Origin: an uncultured Flaviramulus sp. | Lineage (GTDB): Bacteria > Bacteroidota > Bacteroidia > Flavobacteriales > Flavobacteriaceae | NCBI GenBank assembly: GCA_947495125.1 | Contig: CANLXL010000011.1 | Coordinates: 62,001 to 126,000 of the forward strand | DNA: 64,000 bases | Direction of reading: 5' to 3' | Part shown: positions 18,396 to 27,501 of the stretch, piece after piece | How positions within the stretch are numbered: the first letter of the stretch is position 1 | How the letters are laid out: each line of letters opens with the position of its first letter | Notes under the pieces: generated by a model | Databases searched by the model: none | Seen by the model: only the letters and a program-made list of their open reading frames with translations | What the model was told of the DNA's origin: nothing | Position numbers and translations under genes: made by a program

Positions 18396-18839
18396 ATGAG
18401 AAAATTAACACTAGTGGCCGTTTTACTGATGAGCTCTTCCCTTGCATTTACGCAGAATGACACGGCAGAAAATGGCGTTAAAAAGGCCTGTTTAAATTAT
18501 ATTGAAGGATTCTATGAAGGTGATGAAGCTAAATTGAAAATGAGTTTGCAACCCAGCTTGAATAAATTTGGTTTCTGGAAAAATAAAGATACCGGTAACT
18601 ACCAGCAGGTTAAGCATATGTCTTATGACAGAGCCTTGGCCTATGCCAGAAATGTTTTAGAGAAAAAACAATTTGCAAAACCCGGCGACCCGAAAAAAGT
18701 TGAAATATTAGATATTGGTAACACTATTGCTTCCGCTAAAGTTACAGCGAATTGGGGCATTGATTATATGCTGCTGTCAAAACATGGTGATCGATGGATG
18801 ATAGAACAGGTACTTTGGGAAGGCCCTTTAGATAAATAA
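18396..18839 (+). CDS. Secreted NTF2-like / putative lumazine-binding protein
   Basis: Exported protein of 147 residues. The signal peptide is MRKLTLVAVLLMSSSLAFTQ. The mature part has the NTF2/SnoaL-like cone fold pattern: VKKACLNYIEGFYEGD, a variable middle, IASAKVTANWGIDYMLLSKHG and DRWMIEQVLW at the end. It matches the 'putative lumazine-binding' (DUF4440-like) proteins of Bacteroidota; the ligand and function are unknown. It is flanked by terminators and forms its own unit. Confidence 0.85.
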   Translation: MRKLTLVAVLLMSSSLAFTQNDTAENGVKKACLNYIEGFYEGDEAKLKMSLQPSLNKFGFWKNKDTGNYQQVKHMSYDRALAYARNVLEKKQFAKPGDPKKVEILDIGNTIASAKVTANWGIDYMLLSKHGDRWMIEQVLWEGPLDK

Positions 18840-18868
18840 AAAAAGTCCTGTGCTACACAGAACTTTTT
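18840..18868. terminator. Bidirectional terminator
   Basis: Stem AAAAAGTCCTGTG/CACAGAACTTTTT with a single mismatch and a CTA loop. It sits between the convergent NTF2-like gene and glyA and can stop transcription from both. Confidence 0.85.
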
Positions 18869-18893
18869 ATGGTTATATACGTCTACCCTTATA

Positions 18894-20165
18894 CTAAACA
18901 AAGAGAGGCTTGTCCTTCATCATAGCGTTAACTTTCTTTTTGACGGATTCTAAAATAGTGTCATCTTCAAAGTTACTAATCACTTCGTCAATCAACGTCA
19001 CAATGGCAACCATATCATCCTCTTTCAAACCACGTGTCGTAACGGCAGAGACCCCTAAACGGATACCGGAGGTTACAAATGGAGATTTATCATCAAAAGG
19101 TACCATGTTTTTGTTTACGGTAATTTCTGCTTTTACTAAAGCCTGTTCAGCATCTTTACCAGAAAGGTTTTTATTTCGTAAATCAATGAGCATACAATGA
19201 TTATCCGTTCCATTAGAAATAATATGATAACCTTTAGATACTAAAGCATTGGCCATAGCATTGGCATTTTCCTTTACCTGTAATTGGTAATGTAGAAAAT
19301 CATCAGTTAAGGCTTCACCAAACGCAATAGCCTTAGCAGCAATAATATGCTCTAAAGGACCTCCTTGATTTCCTGGGAATACTGCAGAGTTTAATAGCGT
19401 GGACATTTTTTTAAGATTTCCATTTTTCAATTTAAGACCAAAGGGATTATCAAAGTCCTGTCCCATCATAATCATACCACCTCTTGGCCCACGTAATGTT
19501 TTATGTGTTGTAGTTGTCACAATATGGCAATGTGGTAAAGGATCATTTAAAATGCCTTTTGCAATTAACCCAGCAGGATGCGAAATATCTGCTATTAAAA
19601 TAGCACCAACACTATCTGCGATAGTTCTAAAGCGCTTAAAATCCATATCGCGTGAATACGCAGATGCGCCTGCAATGATCAACTTAGGCTGCTCTCTTTG
19701 GGCTACTTCTTCAACATGATTATAATCTATTTTTCCTGTTTCTTTATGCACTCCATAAAACACAGGGTCGTATAATTTTCCGGAAAAATTAACCGGAGAG
19801 CCATGAGTTAAATGTCCTCCATGAGACAAATCAAATCCTAAGATTTTATCACCAGGTTTTAAGCAAGCTGCAAAAACCGCTGTATTCGCCTGACTTCCAG
19901 AATGTGGTTGCACATTTACATAAGCAGCTCCAAATAACACCTTAGCACGATCGATAGCAATTTGCTCCACTTCATCCACAACCTCACAGCCACCATAATA
20001 TCGTTTTCCAGGATACCCTTCAGCATATTTATTGGTTAGTACGGAACCTGCTGCTTCCATCACCTGGTCGCTAACAAAATTCTCTGATGCAATAAGTTCT
20101 ATACCATGTAATTGGCGTTCTTTTTCGGCTTGAATAAGTTCAAAAATTTGTTCGTCGCGTTGCAT
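18894..20165 (-). CDS. glyA: Serine hydroxymethyltransferase
   Basis: PLP enzyme of 423 residues interconverting serine plus THF with glycine plus 5,10-methylene-THF. The PLP lysine is Lys222 in the signature [15 protein letters not shown]. Other markers are [10 protein letters not shown] near the start, [26 protein letters not shown], and LFPGNQGGP-like [18 protein letters not shown]. Length fits the bacterial dimeric enzyme. It feeds the same one-carbon pool as gcvT. Confidence 0.97.
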   Translation of the reverse strand: MQRDEQIFELIQAEKERQLHGIELIASENFVSDQVMEAAGSVLTNKYAEGYPGKRYYGGCEVVDEVEQIAIDRAKVLFGAAYVNVQPHSGSQANTAVFAACLKPGDKILGFDLSHGGHLTHGSPVNFSGKLYDPVFYGVHKETGKIDYNHVEEVAQREQPKLIIAGASAYSRDMDFKRFRTIADSVGAILIADISHPAGLIAKGILNDPLPHCHIVTTTTHKTLRGPRGGMIMMGQDFDNPFGLKLKNGNLKKMSTLLNSAVFPGNQGGPLEHIIAAKAIAFGEALTDDFLHYQLQVKENANAMANALVSKGYHIISNGTDNHCMLIDLRNKNLSGKDAEQALVKAEITVNKNMVPFDDKSPFVTSGIRLGVSAVTTRGLKEDDMVAIVTLIDEVISNFEDDTILESVKKKVNAMMKDKPLFV

Positions 20166-20192
20166 AAATTAAAATTCTGGTTAATGATTCGG

Positions 20193-20200
20193 CAAAAATA
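20193..20200 (-). promoter_or_regulatory. -7 promoter element of glyA
   Basis: On the minus strand the sequence reads TATTTTTG, a match to TAnnTTTG, placed 28 bases before the glyA ATG. A TTTG lies 23 bases further upstream (20224-20227), a slightly long spacing for a -33 element. Confidence 0.5.
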
Positions 20201-20324
20201 GCAAATAGATACTTTAAATAAGTCAAAAAACATATATTTACTATGAAGTTTTTAACCGTTTTATCAACCGTTGCATTAAACATATATTTTGAGTATTTAT
20301 TTCAAATAAAATAAAAAAAATGTG

Positions 20325-20332
20325 TAGGTTTG
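20325..20332 (+). promoter_or_regulatory. -7 promoter element of fahA
   Basis: TAGGTTTG matches TAnnTTTG and lies 38 bases before the fumarylacetoacetase ATG. Confidence 0.5.
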
Positions 20333-20369
20333 ATGAGAATTTAATAAACACCTAATCTCAGAATATATT

Positions 20370-21653
20370 ATGCCATTATCCGCCAATAATCCAGATAGAA
20401 AATCGTGGCTGCATGTTGACAAAAACTCTGATTTCCCTATCCAAAACATCCCATTTGGGGTTTTCTTAACCCGTGACGATATCATTACCATTGGAACCCG
20501 AATTGGTGATACTGCTATTGATCTTGGTGCACTTCATCAATTGGGATATTTTGAAGGTATTGCGCTTACTGATGATATTTTTCTTCAGGATACTTTAAAT
20601 GATTTTATCGCCGATGGGAGAAAAACATGGCGAGCCGTAAGAAATAGAATTGCAGAGATTTTTGATTCTGAAAATACACGCTTGAAAAACAATGTTAAGC
20701 ATAAGGAAATTGTATTGTTTCGTCTAGATGAAATTGAAATGCAATTACCTGTTCAAATTGGTGACTATACCGATTTTTATTCAAGTATTGAACATGCCAC
20801 CAATGTGGGTACCATGTTTAGGGACCCGGATAATGCCCTATTACCAAATTGGTTGCACATTCCTGTAGGATACCATGGTAGAAGTTCTTCGATCGTCCCT
20901 TCCGGTATTCCGGTGCACAGACCGCAAGGACAAACGCTTCCGACTGGTGCTGCCGAGCCGGTTTTTGGCCCCAGTAAGCTAATCGATTTTGAATTAGAAA
21001 TGGCCTTTATCACCACCGACGCCAACGATCTGGGAGAACCTATTCCCGTTGAAGAAGCAGAAGAATATATTTTCGGATTGGTGCTACTTAACGATTGGAG
21101 TGCCCGCGATATCCAAAAGTGGGAGTATGTACCATTAGGACCTTTTTTAGCTAAAAATTTTGCGTCGTCTATTTCTCCTTGGATTATCACCCTCGATGCC
21201 TTAGAGCCCTATCGTGTCGAAGGTCCGAAAACCATAAAACCACAACTGGATTATCTACAATATAAGGGCAAAAAAAGTTTCGATATTAATCTTGAAGTGT
21301 CTATACAGCCCAAAGGTGCGAAAGAATCTGTGGTAAGTAAATCGAATTTTAAATACATGTATTGGAATATGGCACAACAATTAGCGCATCATACGGTTAA
21401 TGGTTGCCCGGTAAATTCAGGAGACATGATGGGTAGCGGAACCATTTCCGGACCAACACCCGATTCTTACGGTTCGATGCTCGAATTAACATGGAAAGGT
21501 GAAAAACCTATAAAAATGAAAGATGGTTCCGAACGTAAATTTATTAATGATAACGATACAGTGATTATGCGTGGTTTTTGCGAAAAAGACGGTACTAGGA
21601 TTGGTTTTGGTGAAGTTTCAACTAAGTTGCTCCCTGTTTATTCTAAAAAGTAG
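20370..21653 (+). CDS. fahA: Fumarylacetoacetase
   Basis: Hydrolase of 427 residues that cleaves fumarylacetoacetate to fumarate and acetoacetate, the last step of tyrosine/homogentisate degradation. Family markers: DFPIQNIPFGVF at the start, DYTDFYSSIEHATNVGTMFR, the catalytic/metal region PVGYHGRSSSIV, FELEMAFI, VLLNDWSARDIQKWEYVPLG and GDMMGSGTISGPTPDSYGS. The length is that of eukaryotic-type FAH. It is divergent from glyA with its own promoter motif. The pterin dehydratase at 12.5 kb fits the same catabolic route, though the genes are not clustered. Confidence 0.96.
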   Translation: MPLSANNPDRKSWLHVDKNSDFPIQNIPFGVFLTRDDIITIGTRIGDTAIDLGALHQLGYFEGIALTDDIFLQDTLNDFIADGRKTWRAVRNRIAEIFDSENTRLKNNVKHKEIVLFRLDEIEMQLPVQIGDYTDFYSSIEHATNVGTMFRDPDNALLPNWLHIPVGYHGRSSSIVPSGIPVHRPQGQTLPTGAAEPVFGPSKLIDFELEMAFITTDANDLGEPIPVEEAEEYIFGLVLLNDWSARDIQKWEYVPLGPFLAKNFASSISPWIITLDALEPYRVEGPKTIKPQLDYLQYKGKKSFDINLEVSIQPKGAKESVVSKSNFKYMYWNMAQQLAHHTVNGCPVNSGDMMGSGTISGPTPDSYGSMLELTWKGEKPIKMKDGSERKFINDNDTVIMRGFCEKDGTRIGFGEVSTKLLPVYSKK

Positions 21654-21778
21654 ACATTACCTTCTTCGGGTAACAAGCAAATATTTTAGAGCTTTTATAA
21701 ATATTCTAATTCTGGAAATACCGCGATGCGAGAAAATTGTATTAAGTTTTGCTTATAAAACAGGAGATATTTCTATAA

Positions 21779-23431
21779 TTAAATGGATAGGCTTTCAAGA
21801 AAGGCTATAATACATTCCAGTACTTCAGGGTCGTCTATACCTGGATTTGGCATGTTCGTTCCCGGGGCAAATGATTGTGGATTTCTTAAATACGCTTCTA
21901 GGTTCTCCATAGTCCATTTATCGCTTTTGGAAAGTAGGCCCTGAGAATAGTATTTATACACAGTGGAACCAATTTTTCTGTTATAAATAGCTCCCAAACC
22001 TGGAGCTTTTTCATGATTTAAATTATTGAATTCATGACATTCCATACACCGATTTGTATGCGACAAAAACATATTCTTTTGTTTAGTATTCAATCCTTGT
22101 TCTTCACAAATATTGACTAATTGTTCCTCAATATTTCTATGGTTAATTGGAGAGAGAAACTGTATTTTTTTACTATCCGTCCATAGAATGATTTTACCAT
22201 CTCTGTGTTGATGGATATAGCGTACCCCTTCATCTACAGTTATAGGTTCCGCAAATAACACCCTCTTGTCTCTAATGCGAATACGAATTATTTTTTTAGA
22301 CCTAAGCGTGCCAACGAGCAAATCACCATCCCAGGCAGGATGAAAATTTTTAATCTGGGTGATACTAGAAACAGCTACCGAAGGAACCCATGAGTAAATG
22401 GGGGCCATATATTTCTCGTGTCTACCATTGCTAGTACTCATTGGCCATGGAAGAAGATTATAAGCTGTACCGAGCGTTTCCTTAGGCCATCCGTAATTTT
22501 GATCTTGTTCTATTAAATTTAGTTCGTCTCCACCTCGTACACCATGTTCGGTAACCCATATTTGCCCGTTAACATCTACCATAACACCTTGCATATTCCG
22601 ATTACCAATCGATATACACCTGGATGTCTTAGCGTCTAAATCAATCTCTAAAACCTTACCATAATCGTTATCTGTAGCCTGTGCAAAAGATTTAGGGGCA
22701 TATACACCATCCCAGTGATAATCACCATTACCAAGTATTATTTTATGACCGGAGCGTCGCGCGATTCTTCCCCCCGCCATATGACCTTCTATCGCCCTAT
22801 ACCTCGATTTAAGGTTCAAGCAAGGTTGCGTACGGTATGAAATTTCCCAATCAGAAGGCTTTATTTTAATGTCCATCAGCGAATTCGTATTTACCGGTAA
22901 CTTCACTCGGGAAATCGTTGTTCCGTAACATTCATTCTCTGCCACCCACTCCGTATAGGATAAAACTAAATAATCATAATTGTTTTCAGAATAGTATAAT
23001 ATATCGTTATATCTAAACCATTCAAAAGCGTGCGTTAAATCCTTAAATTTATCAGATAAAGCTGCTTTTTTATAAGCTTCAAACCCATTATCCGGAACTA
23101 AAATATCTGTTTCTTTATAACCGGATTCATTTACCAAAAAAATCCTGCCTTCATGTGTAATTACAACGAGTTCTTCTTTAAATGATGTTACACCGCCACC
23201 CTCACCCGCTCTTTTTGTTGGAATGGAAGTCGATACTACTTCCAGCTCGGTAAATATGGATGTAAGTACTTCTTGATTCTGATTCGAATCAGGCCCTTTT
23301 AAAAAGTTCCTGATTTTTGAATGTCCTTTCATTTCATTTTCTGATACAAGAAACCCTAAAAAGAAAGCGCAAATAAAGAAAAACATCAGAAATACAAAAG
23401 AAAGAAGTCGCTTGAATAAGGGGTGTTTCAT
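21779..23431 (-). CDS. Membrane-anchored PQQ sugar-dehydrogenase-like beta-propeller fused to cytochrome c
   Basis: Protein of 550 residues. Residues about 8-28 form a hydrophobic N-terminal anchor. Residues about 60-430 look like a soluble PQQ-dependent glucose/aldose dehydrogenase propeller: GNRNMQGVMVDVNGQIWVTE and HGVRGGDELN, then NYGWP, and YSWVPSVAVSSI. The C-terminal domain is a class I cytochrome c with heme-binding CMECH (462-466) and the likely axial Met527 in GTNMPNPG. Fusion of the two suggests that electrons from oxidation of a sugar or other alcohol go directly to a heme and then the respiratory chain. Substrate and PQQ dependence are not shown by the sequence. It is a single gene on the minus strand, tail-to-tail with fahA. 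Confidence 0.8.
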   Translation of the reverse strand: MKHPLFKRLLSFVFLMFFFICAFFLGFLVSENEMKGHSKIRNFLKGPDSNQNQEVLTSIFTELEVVSTSIPTKRAGEGGGVTSFKEELVVITHEGRIFLVNESGYKETDILVPDNGFEAYKKAALSDKFKDLTHAFEWFRYNDILYYSENNYDYLVLSYTEWVAENECYGTTISRVKLPVNTNSLMDIKIKPSDWEISYRTQPCLNLKSRYRAIEGHMAGGRIARRSGHKIILGNGDYHWDGVYAPKSFAQATDNDYGKVLEIDLDAKTSRCISIGNRNMQGVMVDVNGQIWVTEHGVRGGDELNLIEQDQNYGWPKETLGTAYNLLPWPMSTSNGRHEKYMAPIYSWVPSVAVSSITQIKNFHPAWDGDLLVGTLRSKKIIRIRIRDKRVLFAEPITVDEGVRYIHQHRDGKIILWTDSKKIQFLSPINHRNIEEQLVNICEEQGLNTKQKNMFLSHTNRCMECHEFNNLNHEKAPGLGAIYNRKIGSTVYKYYSQGLLSKSDKWTMENLEAYLRNPQSFAPGTNMPNPGIDDPEVLECIIAFLESLSI

Positions 23432-23663
23432 CTATATATTGTAAAAAATAGGATTATGGTATGAAAGGTGATTTCTATATCTGAAATTTGTCCTTTAACC
23501 AAATACTCAACAAAAGTACTAATAATAAGACAATTTGTATTTAAGCTGTTACAATGACTTCCAAGCAATATCAATTAGTATAAAAGAAAGATTAATCTTA
23601 CTTAATCATTCATTTAAACTACGTTTTAACCGATTTATTAGCATTTAATCTATTATTTTACTA

Positions 23664-23704
23664 TTTTGGCATCACTATTGAAAGTAAACCCAAAAATGCC
23701 AAAA
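23664..23704 (+). repeat. Inverted repeat in a 5' region
   Basis: Nine-base arms TTTTGGCAT (23664-23672) and ATGCCAAAA (23696-23704) separated by 23 bases, ending 10 bases before the ATG at 23715. It could fold in the mRNA leader or be an operator. Confidence 0.35.
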
Positions 23705-23714
23705 CATAAACCCT

Positions 23715-24893
23715 ATGACACGACAATTACTCACTTTAGTATTAATTTCCTTTTTAGTAGCATGTAGTACAAAAAAGGAAGTGGAAAAAGCCGTAAATAC
23801 CGGCAATTATGATCAAGCGATAAATACAGCGCTTAAAACATTAAGAACCAATAAAGACGCTAAGCGTAAGCGTGAAGTGGTTTTAATGCTACAAGATGCC
23901 TATTATAAAGTAGAAGATAGAGATCGAAATACCATAGAACATCTTAAAAAAGATAATAATCCTGAGCTATATCGTGAAATCTACGAGCGGTATTTAGATT
24001 TAGAAGCCAGACAGGAAGCAATTAAACCCCTTTTACCTTTGTATGTTAATGGTAAAGAGATTGCCTTCCGATTTAGTAATTATAGTAATGCGATTATTGA
24101 ATCTCGTGAAAACCTGTCCGATCATTTATACGAAACGGGTATCACTCTCTTAGAATCTGATAACAAATTCACAATTAGAGAGGCCTACAGTACCCTGGAA
24201 TACTTGGACCGTATTAATCCGAATTATGAAAAGACACGTGAGCTTTTGGATGAAGCACATCAACGCGGTACCGATTATATTTTGGTTTCTATCAATAATG
24301 AAACAGAACAGGTGATTCCAAACCGACTGGAGGAAGATTTGTTAAACTTTGACACGTATGGATTGAATAAATTTTGGAGCGTATATCATGTAAATAAAAC
24401 TAACGATGTAAACTATGATTATGCCATGCATCTTAATTTAAAACGCATCAATATCTCTCCGGAGCGTATTAATGAGCGTCAGCTAATCAGAGAAAAGGAG
24501 ATCGTTGATGGCTGGAAATACCAGTATGACACCGATGGCAATGTTGCCAAAGATAGTTTAGGCAAGGACATAAAAGTCGATAAGATCGTTAAAGTAAAGT
24601 GCCGTTTATTAGAGGTAAGACAAATAAAATCCTCTCAGGTTATTGCAGACGTCGCTTATCTCGATTTAACCTCAAAACAACTATTAGACTCCTTCCCTAT
24701 TGATAGCGAATTTGTATTCGAAAATGTGTTTGCAAATATCCGGGGTGATAAAAGAGCACTCAATAAAAAAGAAAGACAGTTATTAAATAACCGACGTATC
24801 CCCTTTCCCAGCAATGAACAAATGGTTTATGACACGGGTGAAGATCTGAAGCTTCAGCTTAAAAATATTATAAATTCTTATAGCCTTAGATGA
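23715..24893 (+). CDS. TPR-like lipoprotein of unknown function
   Basis: Lipoprotein of 392 residues; the signal ends in the lipobox LVAC (Cys17). The N-terminal part resembles tetratricopeptide-type helices (AVNTGNYDQAINTALKTL; KREVVLMLQDAYYKVEDRD; LLESDNKFTIREAYSTLEYL). The C-terminal part (about 195-392) is a mixed beta region with an exposed charged segment (DTDGNVAKDSLGKDIKVDK). I do not recognise a named family; such proteins are common in Flavobacteriaceae. It is monocistronic with a very strong terminator behind it. Confidence 0.8.
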   Translation: MTRQLLTLVLISFLVACSTKKEVEKAVNTGNYDQAINTALKTLRTNKDAKRKREVVLMLQDAYYKVEDRDRNTIEHLKKDNNPELYREIYERYLDLEARQEAIKPLLPLYVNGKEIAFRFSNYSNAIIESRENLSDHLYETGITLLESDNKFTIREAYSTLEYLDRINPNYEKTRELLDEAHQRGTDYILVSINNETEQVIPNRLEEDLLNFDTYGLNKFWSVYHVNKTNDVNYDYAMHLNLKRINISPERINERQLIREKEIVDGWKYQYDTDGNVAKDSLGKDIKVDKIVKVKCRLLEVRQIKSSQVIADVAYLDLTSKQLLDSFPIDSEFVFENVFANIRGDKRALNKKERQLLNNRRIPFPSNEQMVYDTGEDLKLQLKNIINSYSLR

Positions 24894-24896
24894 TAT

Positions 24897-24929
24897 AAAA
24901 CACCTCCTAAACATTTTAGGAGGTGTTTT
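24897..24929. terminator. Strong palindromic terminator
   Basis: Perfect 15-bp stem AAAACACCTCCTAAA/TTTAGGAGGTGTTTT with a 3-base loop. It lies between the lipoprotein gene and the convergent sulfatase and is symmetric enough to work in both directions. Confidence 0.9.
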
Positions 24930-25008
24930 GTAAATCGTAATTGACAAAAGTGAGCCTTTTTAATTTTCGTAAGCAGGATATAAAACAATTCGGCAAGGAG
25001 GCTCTAAA

Positions 25009-26763
25009 CTATATTTTTTCCATTTCCACCCAAAAAGGTAAAATGTGCTTATTGTTTTTCATATAAAACGGAATAATCTCTCCTGTCATTTTTGGTAGAT
25101 ATACGTTCTTCATTTCAAGCACATCACCGCCTTTATCCACCTTTAATTGATTCACCGCGGTATGGGCTTCTAAAACCAGCCTTCCACCGGATGCCACAGG
25201 TTTTATAAATTTGAATCTAATATTATAAAACCCTTCAGTAAGATCCACATACCATTTTCCGAAGACCTCTTCTTGATTCCAAATGCCTCGCTCTCCACCG
25301 GCGTCATTTCTATTTAGTATGATGGGGTTTTCAAAAGGCGTTCCAACAGAAATCACGGGTCGGTGGATCATATTATCAGAATTGATTAAATTCTTATACG
25401 TAACATCCAGCTCGTGTTTTAATTCTTTCGCCAGATCTTTATGATCTCGTACTATATTATGCTGTTCGTTAGGATCATGCTTAATATTAAACATTTGAAA
25501 ATCTTCGATACTCGCATTATAATCGGTTTGTCCCACCAATTTATAATCGCCTTTTTGAAGTGCTATATTACTATAAAGCTCAGGGTAACGTCGCGTCCAA
25601 TAAAAAAACAAGGAACGCTCTGCCCAATCAGCAGATTCTCCTTTTATAAGCGGTAACATGTTATTTCCGTCTAATGTTTTGTGTTTTGGCAGATCGACCT
25701 CACATAATTCAGCAATGGTAGGTAATACATCAATATGAGCCGTTGTGGTTTTAACGTCTTTATTACCTTTAAATTTGGATGGATAAGAAAATAAGAATGG
25801 TACTCTAATCCCGCCTCGATAAACGCTGCCCTTAAGTCCGCGCATACCTCCAACATAACGTAATTGCTGTGGACCATTATCTGTCATAAAAATAATAACG
25901 GTGTTCTCTTCGATACCCAGGCTTTTAACTTTTGATATGACCTTCCCAATGTTATCATCGATATTAGAAACCATGGCATAAACTTTACGCGCATCCTCTT
26001 TATCTTTTTCACTCATCTTTCGTTTCGATACATTATGCTTTTCAAAAGTCAAAGACGGATCTATATCGGCATACATTTGATAATACGAGTCCGGAACCTG
26101 TAACGGGGTGTGCGGAGCATTGAATGACAAATAGCAGAAAAACGGAGCATCGTGATTCTTTTCAATAAAGTCTATGGCATTATCAGTAAAAATATCAGAA
26201 CAATAACCATCATACTGCTTTTGTTTTCCGTTATACCAAAGTACAGGATCGTAATAACTTCGATCTCCCTGAAAATAGGTTGTAAAATCACCAACTTGTC
26301 CCATACCCCCGGAAAGGTGAATCAAAGACTCGTCAAAACCCTGGTCCATGGGTCTGCTGGGATAATTATCTCCCAAATGCCATTTACCATACATACCGGT
26401 TTTATAGTTAGCCTCTTTTAACATCTCTGCAATGGTAACTTCATTGGATGCCATTATGGCGCCACCGTTATAGGTATCCCTTACACCAGTACGTAAAGAA
26501 TAACGCCCGGTCATTAAACTGGAACGCGTCGGCGCACATACCGGCGATACATAAAAATTATTGAAACGAATGCTGCGTTCTGCTAAAGCGTCTAAAACGG
26601 GAGTCTGTATTTGATCATTCCCGGTAAAACCAAAATCACCATAACCTTGGTCATCAGTTATGATTAAAATCACATTGGGACGATTTGTTTCCTGAGAAGT
26701 GCCTCCAAATGCCATTGTGAAAAAAAGAATAGTAAAGAGAAGGCGGTGGGATTTGAATATCAT
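25009..26763 (-). CDS. Sulfatase, formylglycine type
   Basis: Exported type I sulfatase of 584 residues that would hydrolyse sulfate esters. The signal peptide covers about residues 1-23. The metal-site Asp pair follows in VILIITDDQG (Asp37-Asp38). The sulfatase signature with the Cys converted to formylglycine is Cys76 in CAPTRSSLMTGR. Further metal and sulfate-site segments are MYGKWHLG, FMTDNGPQ and GGMRGLKGSVYRGGIRVP. The C-terminal about 110 residues form an extra beta domain. Such enzymes act on sulfated algal polysaccharides, but no glycoside hydrolase is adjacent; the substrate is open. An FGly-generating enzyme is needed and is not in the window. Confidence 0.93.
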   Translation of the reverse strand: MIFKSHRLLFTILFFTMAFGGTSQETNRPNVILIITDDQGYGDFGFTGNDQIQTPVLDALAERSIRFNNFYVSPVCAPTRSSLMTGRYSLRTGVRDTYNGGAIMASNEVTIAEMLKEANYKTGMYGKWHLGDNYPSRPMDQGFDESLIHLSGGMGQVGDFTTYFQGDRSYYDPVLWYNGKQKQYDGYCSDIFTDNAIDFIEKNHDAPFFCYLSFNAPHTPLQVPDSYYQMYADIDPSLTFEKHNVSKRKMSEKDKEDARKVYAMVSNIDDNIGKVISKVKSLGIEENTVIIFMTDNGPQQLRYVGGMRGLKGSVYRGGIRVPFLFSYPSKFKGNKDVKTTTAHIDVLPTIAELCEVDLPKHKTLDGNNMLPLIKGESADWAERSLFFYWTRRYPELYSNIALQKGDYKLVGQTDYNASIEDFQMFNIKHDPNEQHNIVRDHKDLAKELKHELDVTYKNLINSDNMIHRPVISVGTPFENPIILNRNDAGGERGIWNQEEVFGKWYVDLTEGFYNIRFKFIKPVASGGRLVLEAHTAVNQLKVDKGGDVLEMKNVYLPKMTGEIIPFYMKNNKHILPFWVEMEKI

Positions 26764-26862
26764 TAAAGTATTATTATAATTTAGTATTATTGCGTATCAA
26801 TATGTAGCTAAGTTATAATTTAAAAAACTGAAATTCAAACGGGTATCCATAAAATTTAAAAT

Positions 26863-27261
26863 CTATGCAAACTTATTTAAATCGAGGTCATTAATACCAC
26901 CATGAGAGGCGTGTGCAACCACTACACCGTTTTTAATAACTAAAAGTTGCGGTGACTCATGCATAACCTGAAACTTGTAACCAACTTCGTTGGAAACCTC
27001 TCTATGATTTAGAATGTCTAAATAGTATAAATCTAAATCTTTTTCGGTAAGGCTATACGCATCGATAAATTGATTCATAACCATTCTACTAATACCACAG
27101 CGTGTTGAATGCTTAAAAATAACCTGCGTTTTAGTAGCCGATTTTTTTTTCATAAAATCTAATTGAGGTAACATGTTCAATGGAATCCAAGGCAGTTCCT
27201 TTTTTTCAATATTGGAGGCCGAGCCTGTCGAAGTTCCAAATAGTTTATTTAATAATCCCAT
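26863..27261 (-). CDS. ytxJ: Bacillithiol-system redox-active protein YtxJ
   Basis: Small thioredoxin-fold protein of 132 residues from the YtxJ (DUF2847) family. The single active-site cysteine is Cys55 in FKHSTRCGISRM. The cis-Pro segment is HESPQLLVIKNG. It has no resolving Cys, so it probably works as a monothiol bacilliredoxin-like protein removing bacillithiol from protein thiols; this implies bacillithiol as the low-molecular-weight thiol. It is divergent from clpB, another stress gene. Confidence 0.9.
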   Translation of the reverse strand: MGLLNKLFGTSTGSASNIEKKELPWIPLNMLPQLDFMKKKSATKTQVIFKHSTRCGISRMVMNQFIDAYSLTEKDLDLYYLDILNHREVSNEVGYKFQVMHESPQLLVIKNGVVVAHASHGGINDLDLNKFA

Positions 27262-27379
27262 AAGTAAATTATATTTTTCTATTCCTTATTAAAAAGGAAT
27301 CTCGTCATTATTATTAGTAATTCATATACTAAGTCGTAACTAATACTAAATCTTACAAACTGCCTAAAAGTCAGTCGCA

Positions 27380-27387
27380 CAAAGGTA
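27380..27387 (-). promoter_or_regulatory. Possible -7 element for ytxJ
   Basis: Reads TACCTTTG on the minus strand, matching TAnnTTTG, but lies 119 bases before the ytxJ start. Confidence 0.3.
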
Positions 27388-27501
27388 TTTTGAGACATTT
27401 TGTCCTAACAAAAGCATTGGTAAGGTAATTGACTTAATCAAAATGTAAAAGTAAAATAATTAAGACGTCTGTTCGCACAGAAACGAATAAAATAAAAATC
27501 T

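Noticed and set aside
21571-21810. A 79-codon plus-strand frame at the end of fahA
   Set aside because: Overlaps the conserved fahA C-terminus and the cytochrome fusion end; no signal or motif.
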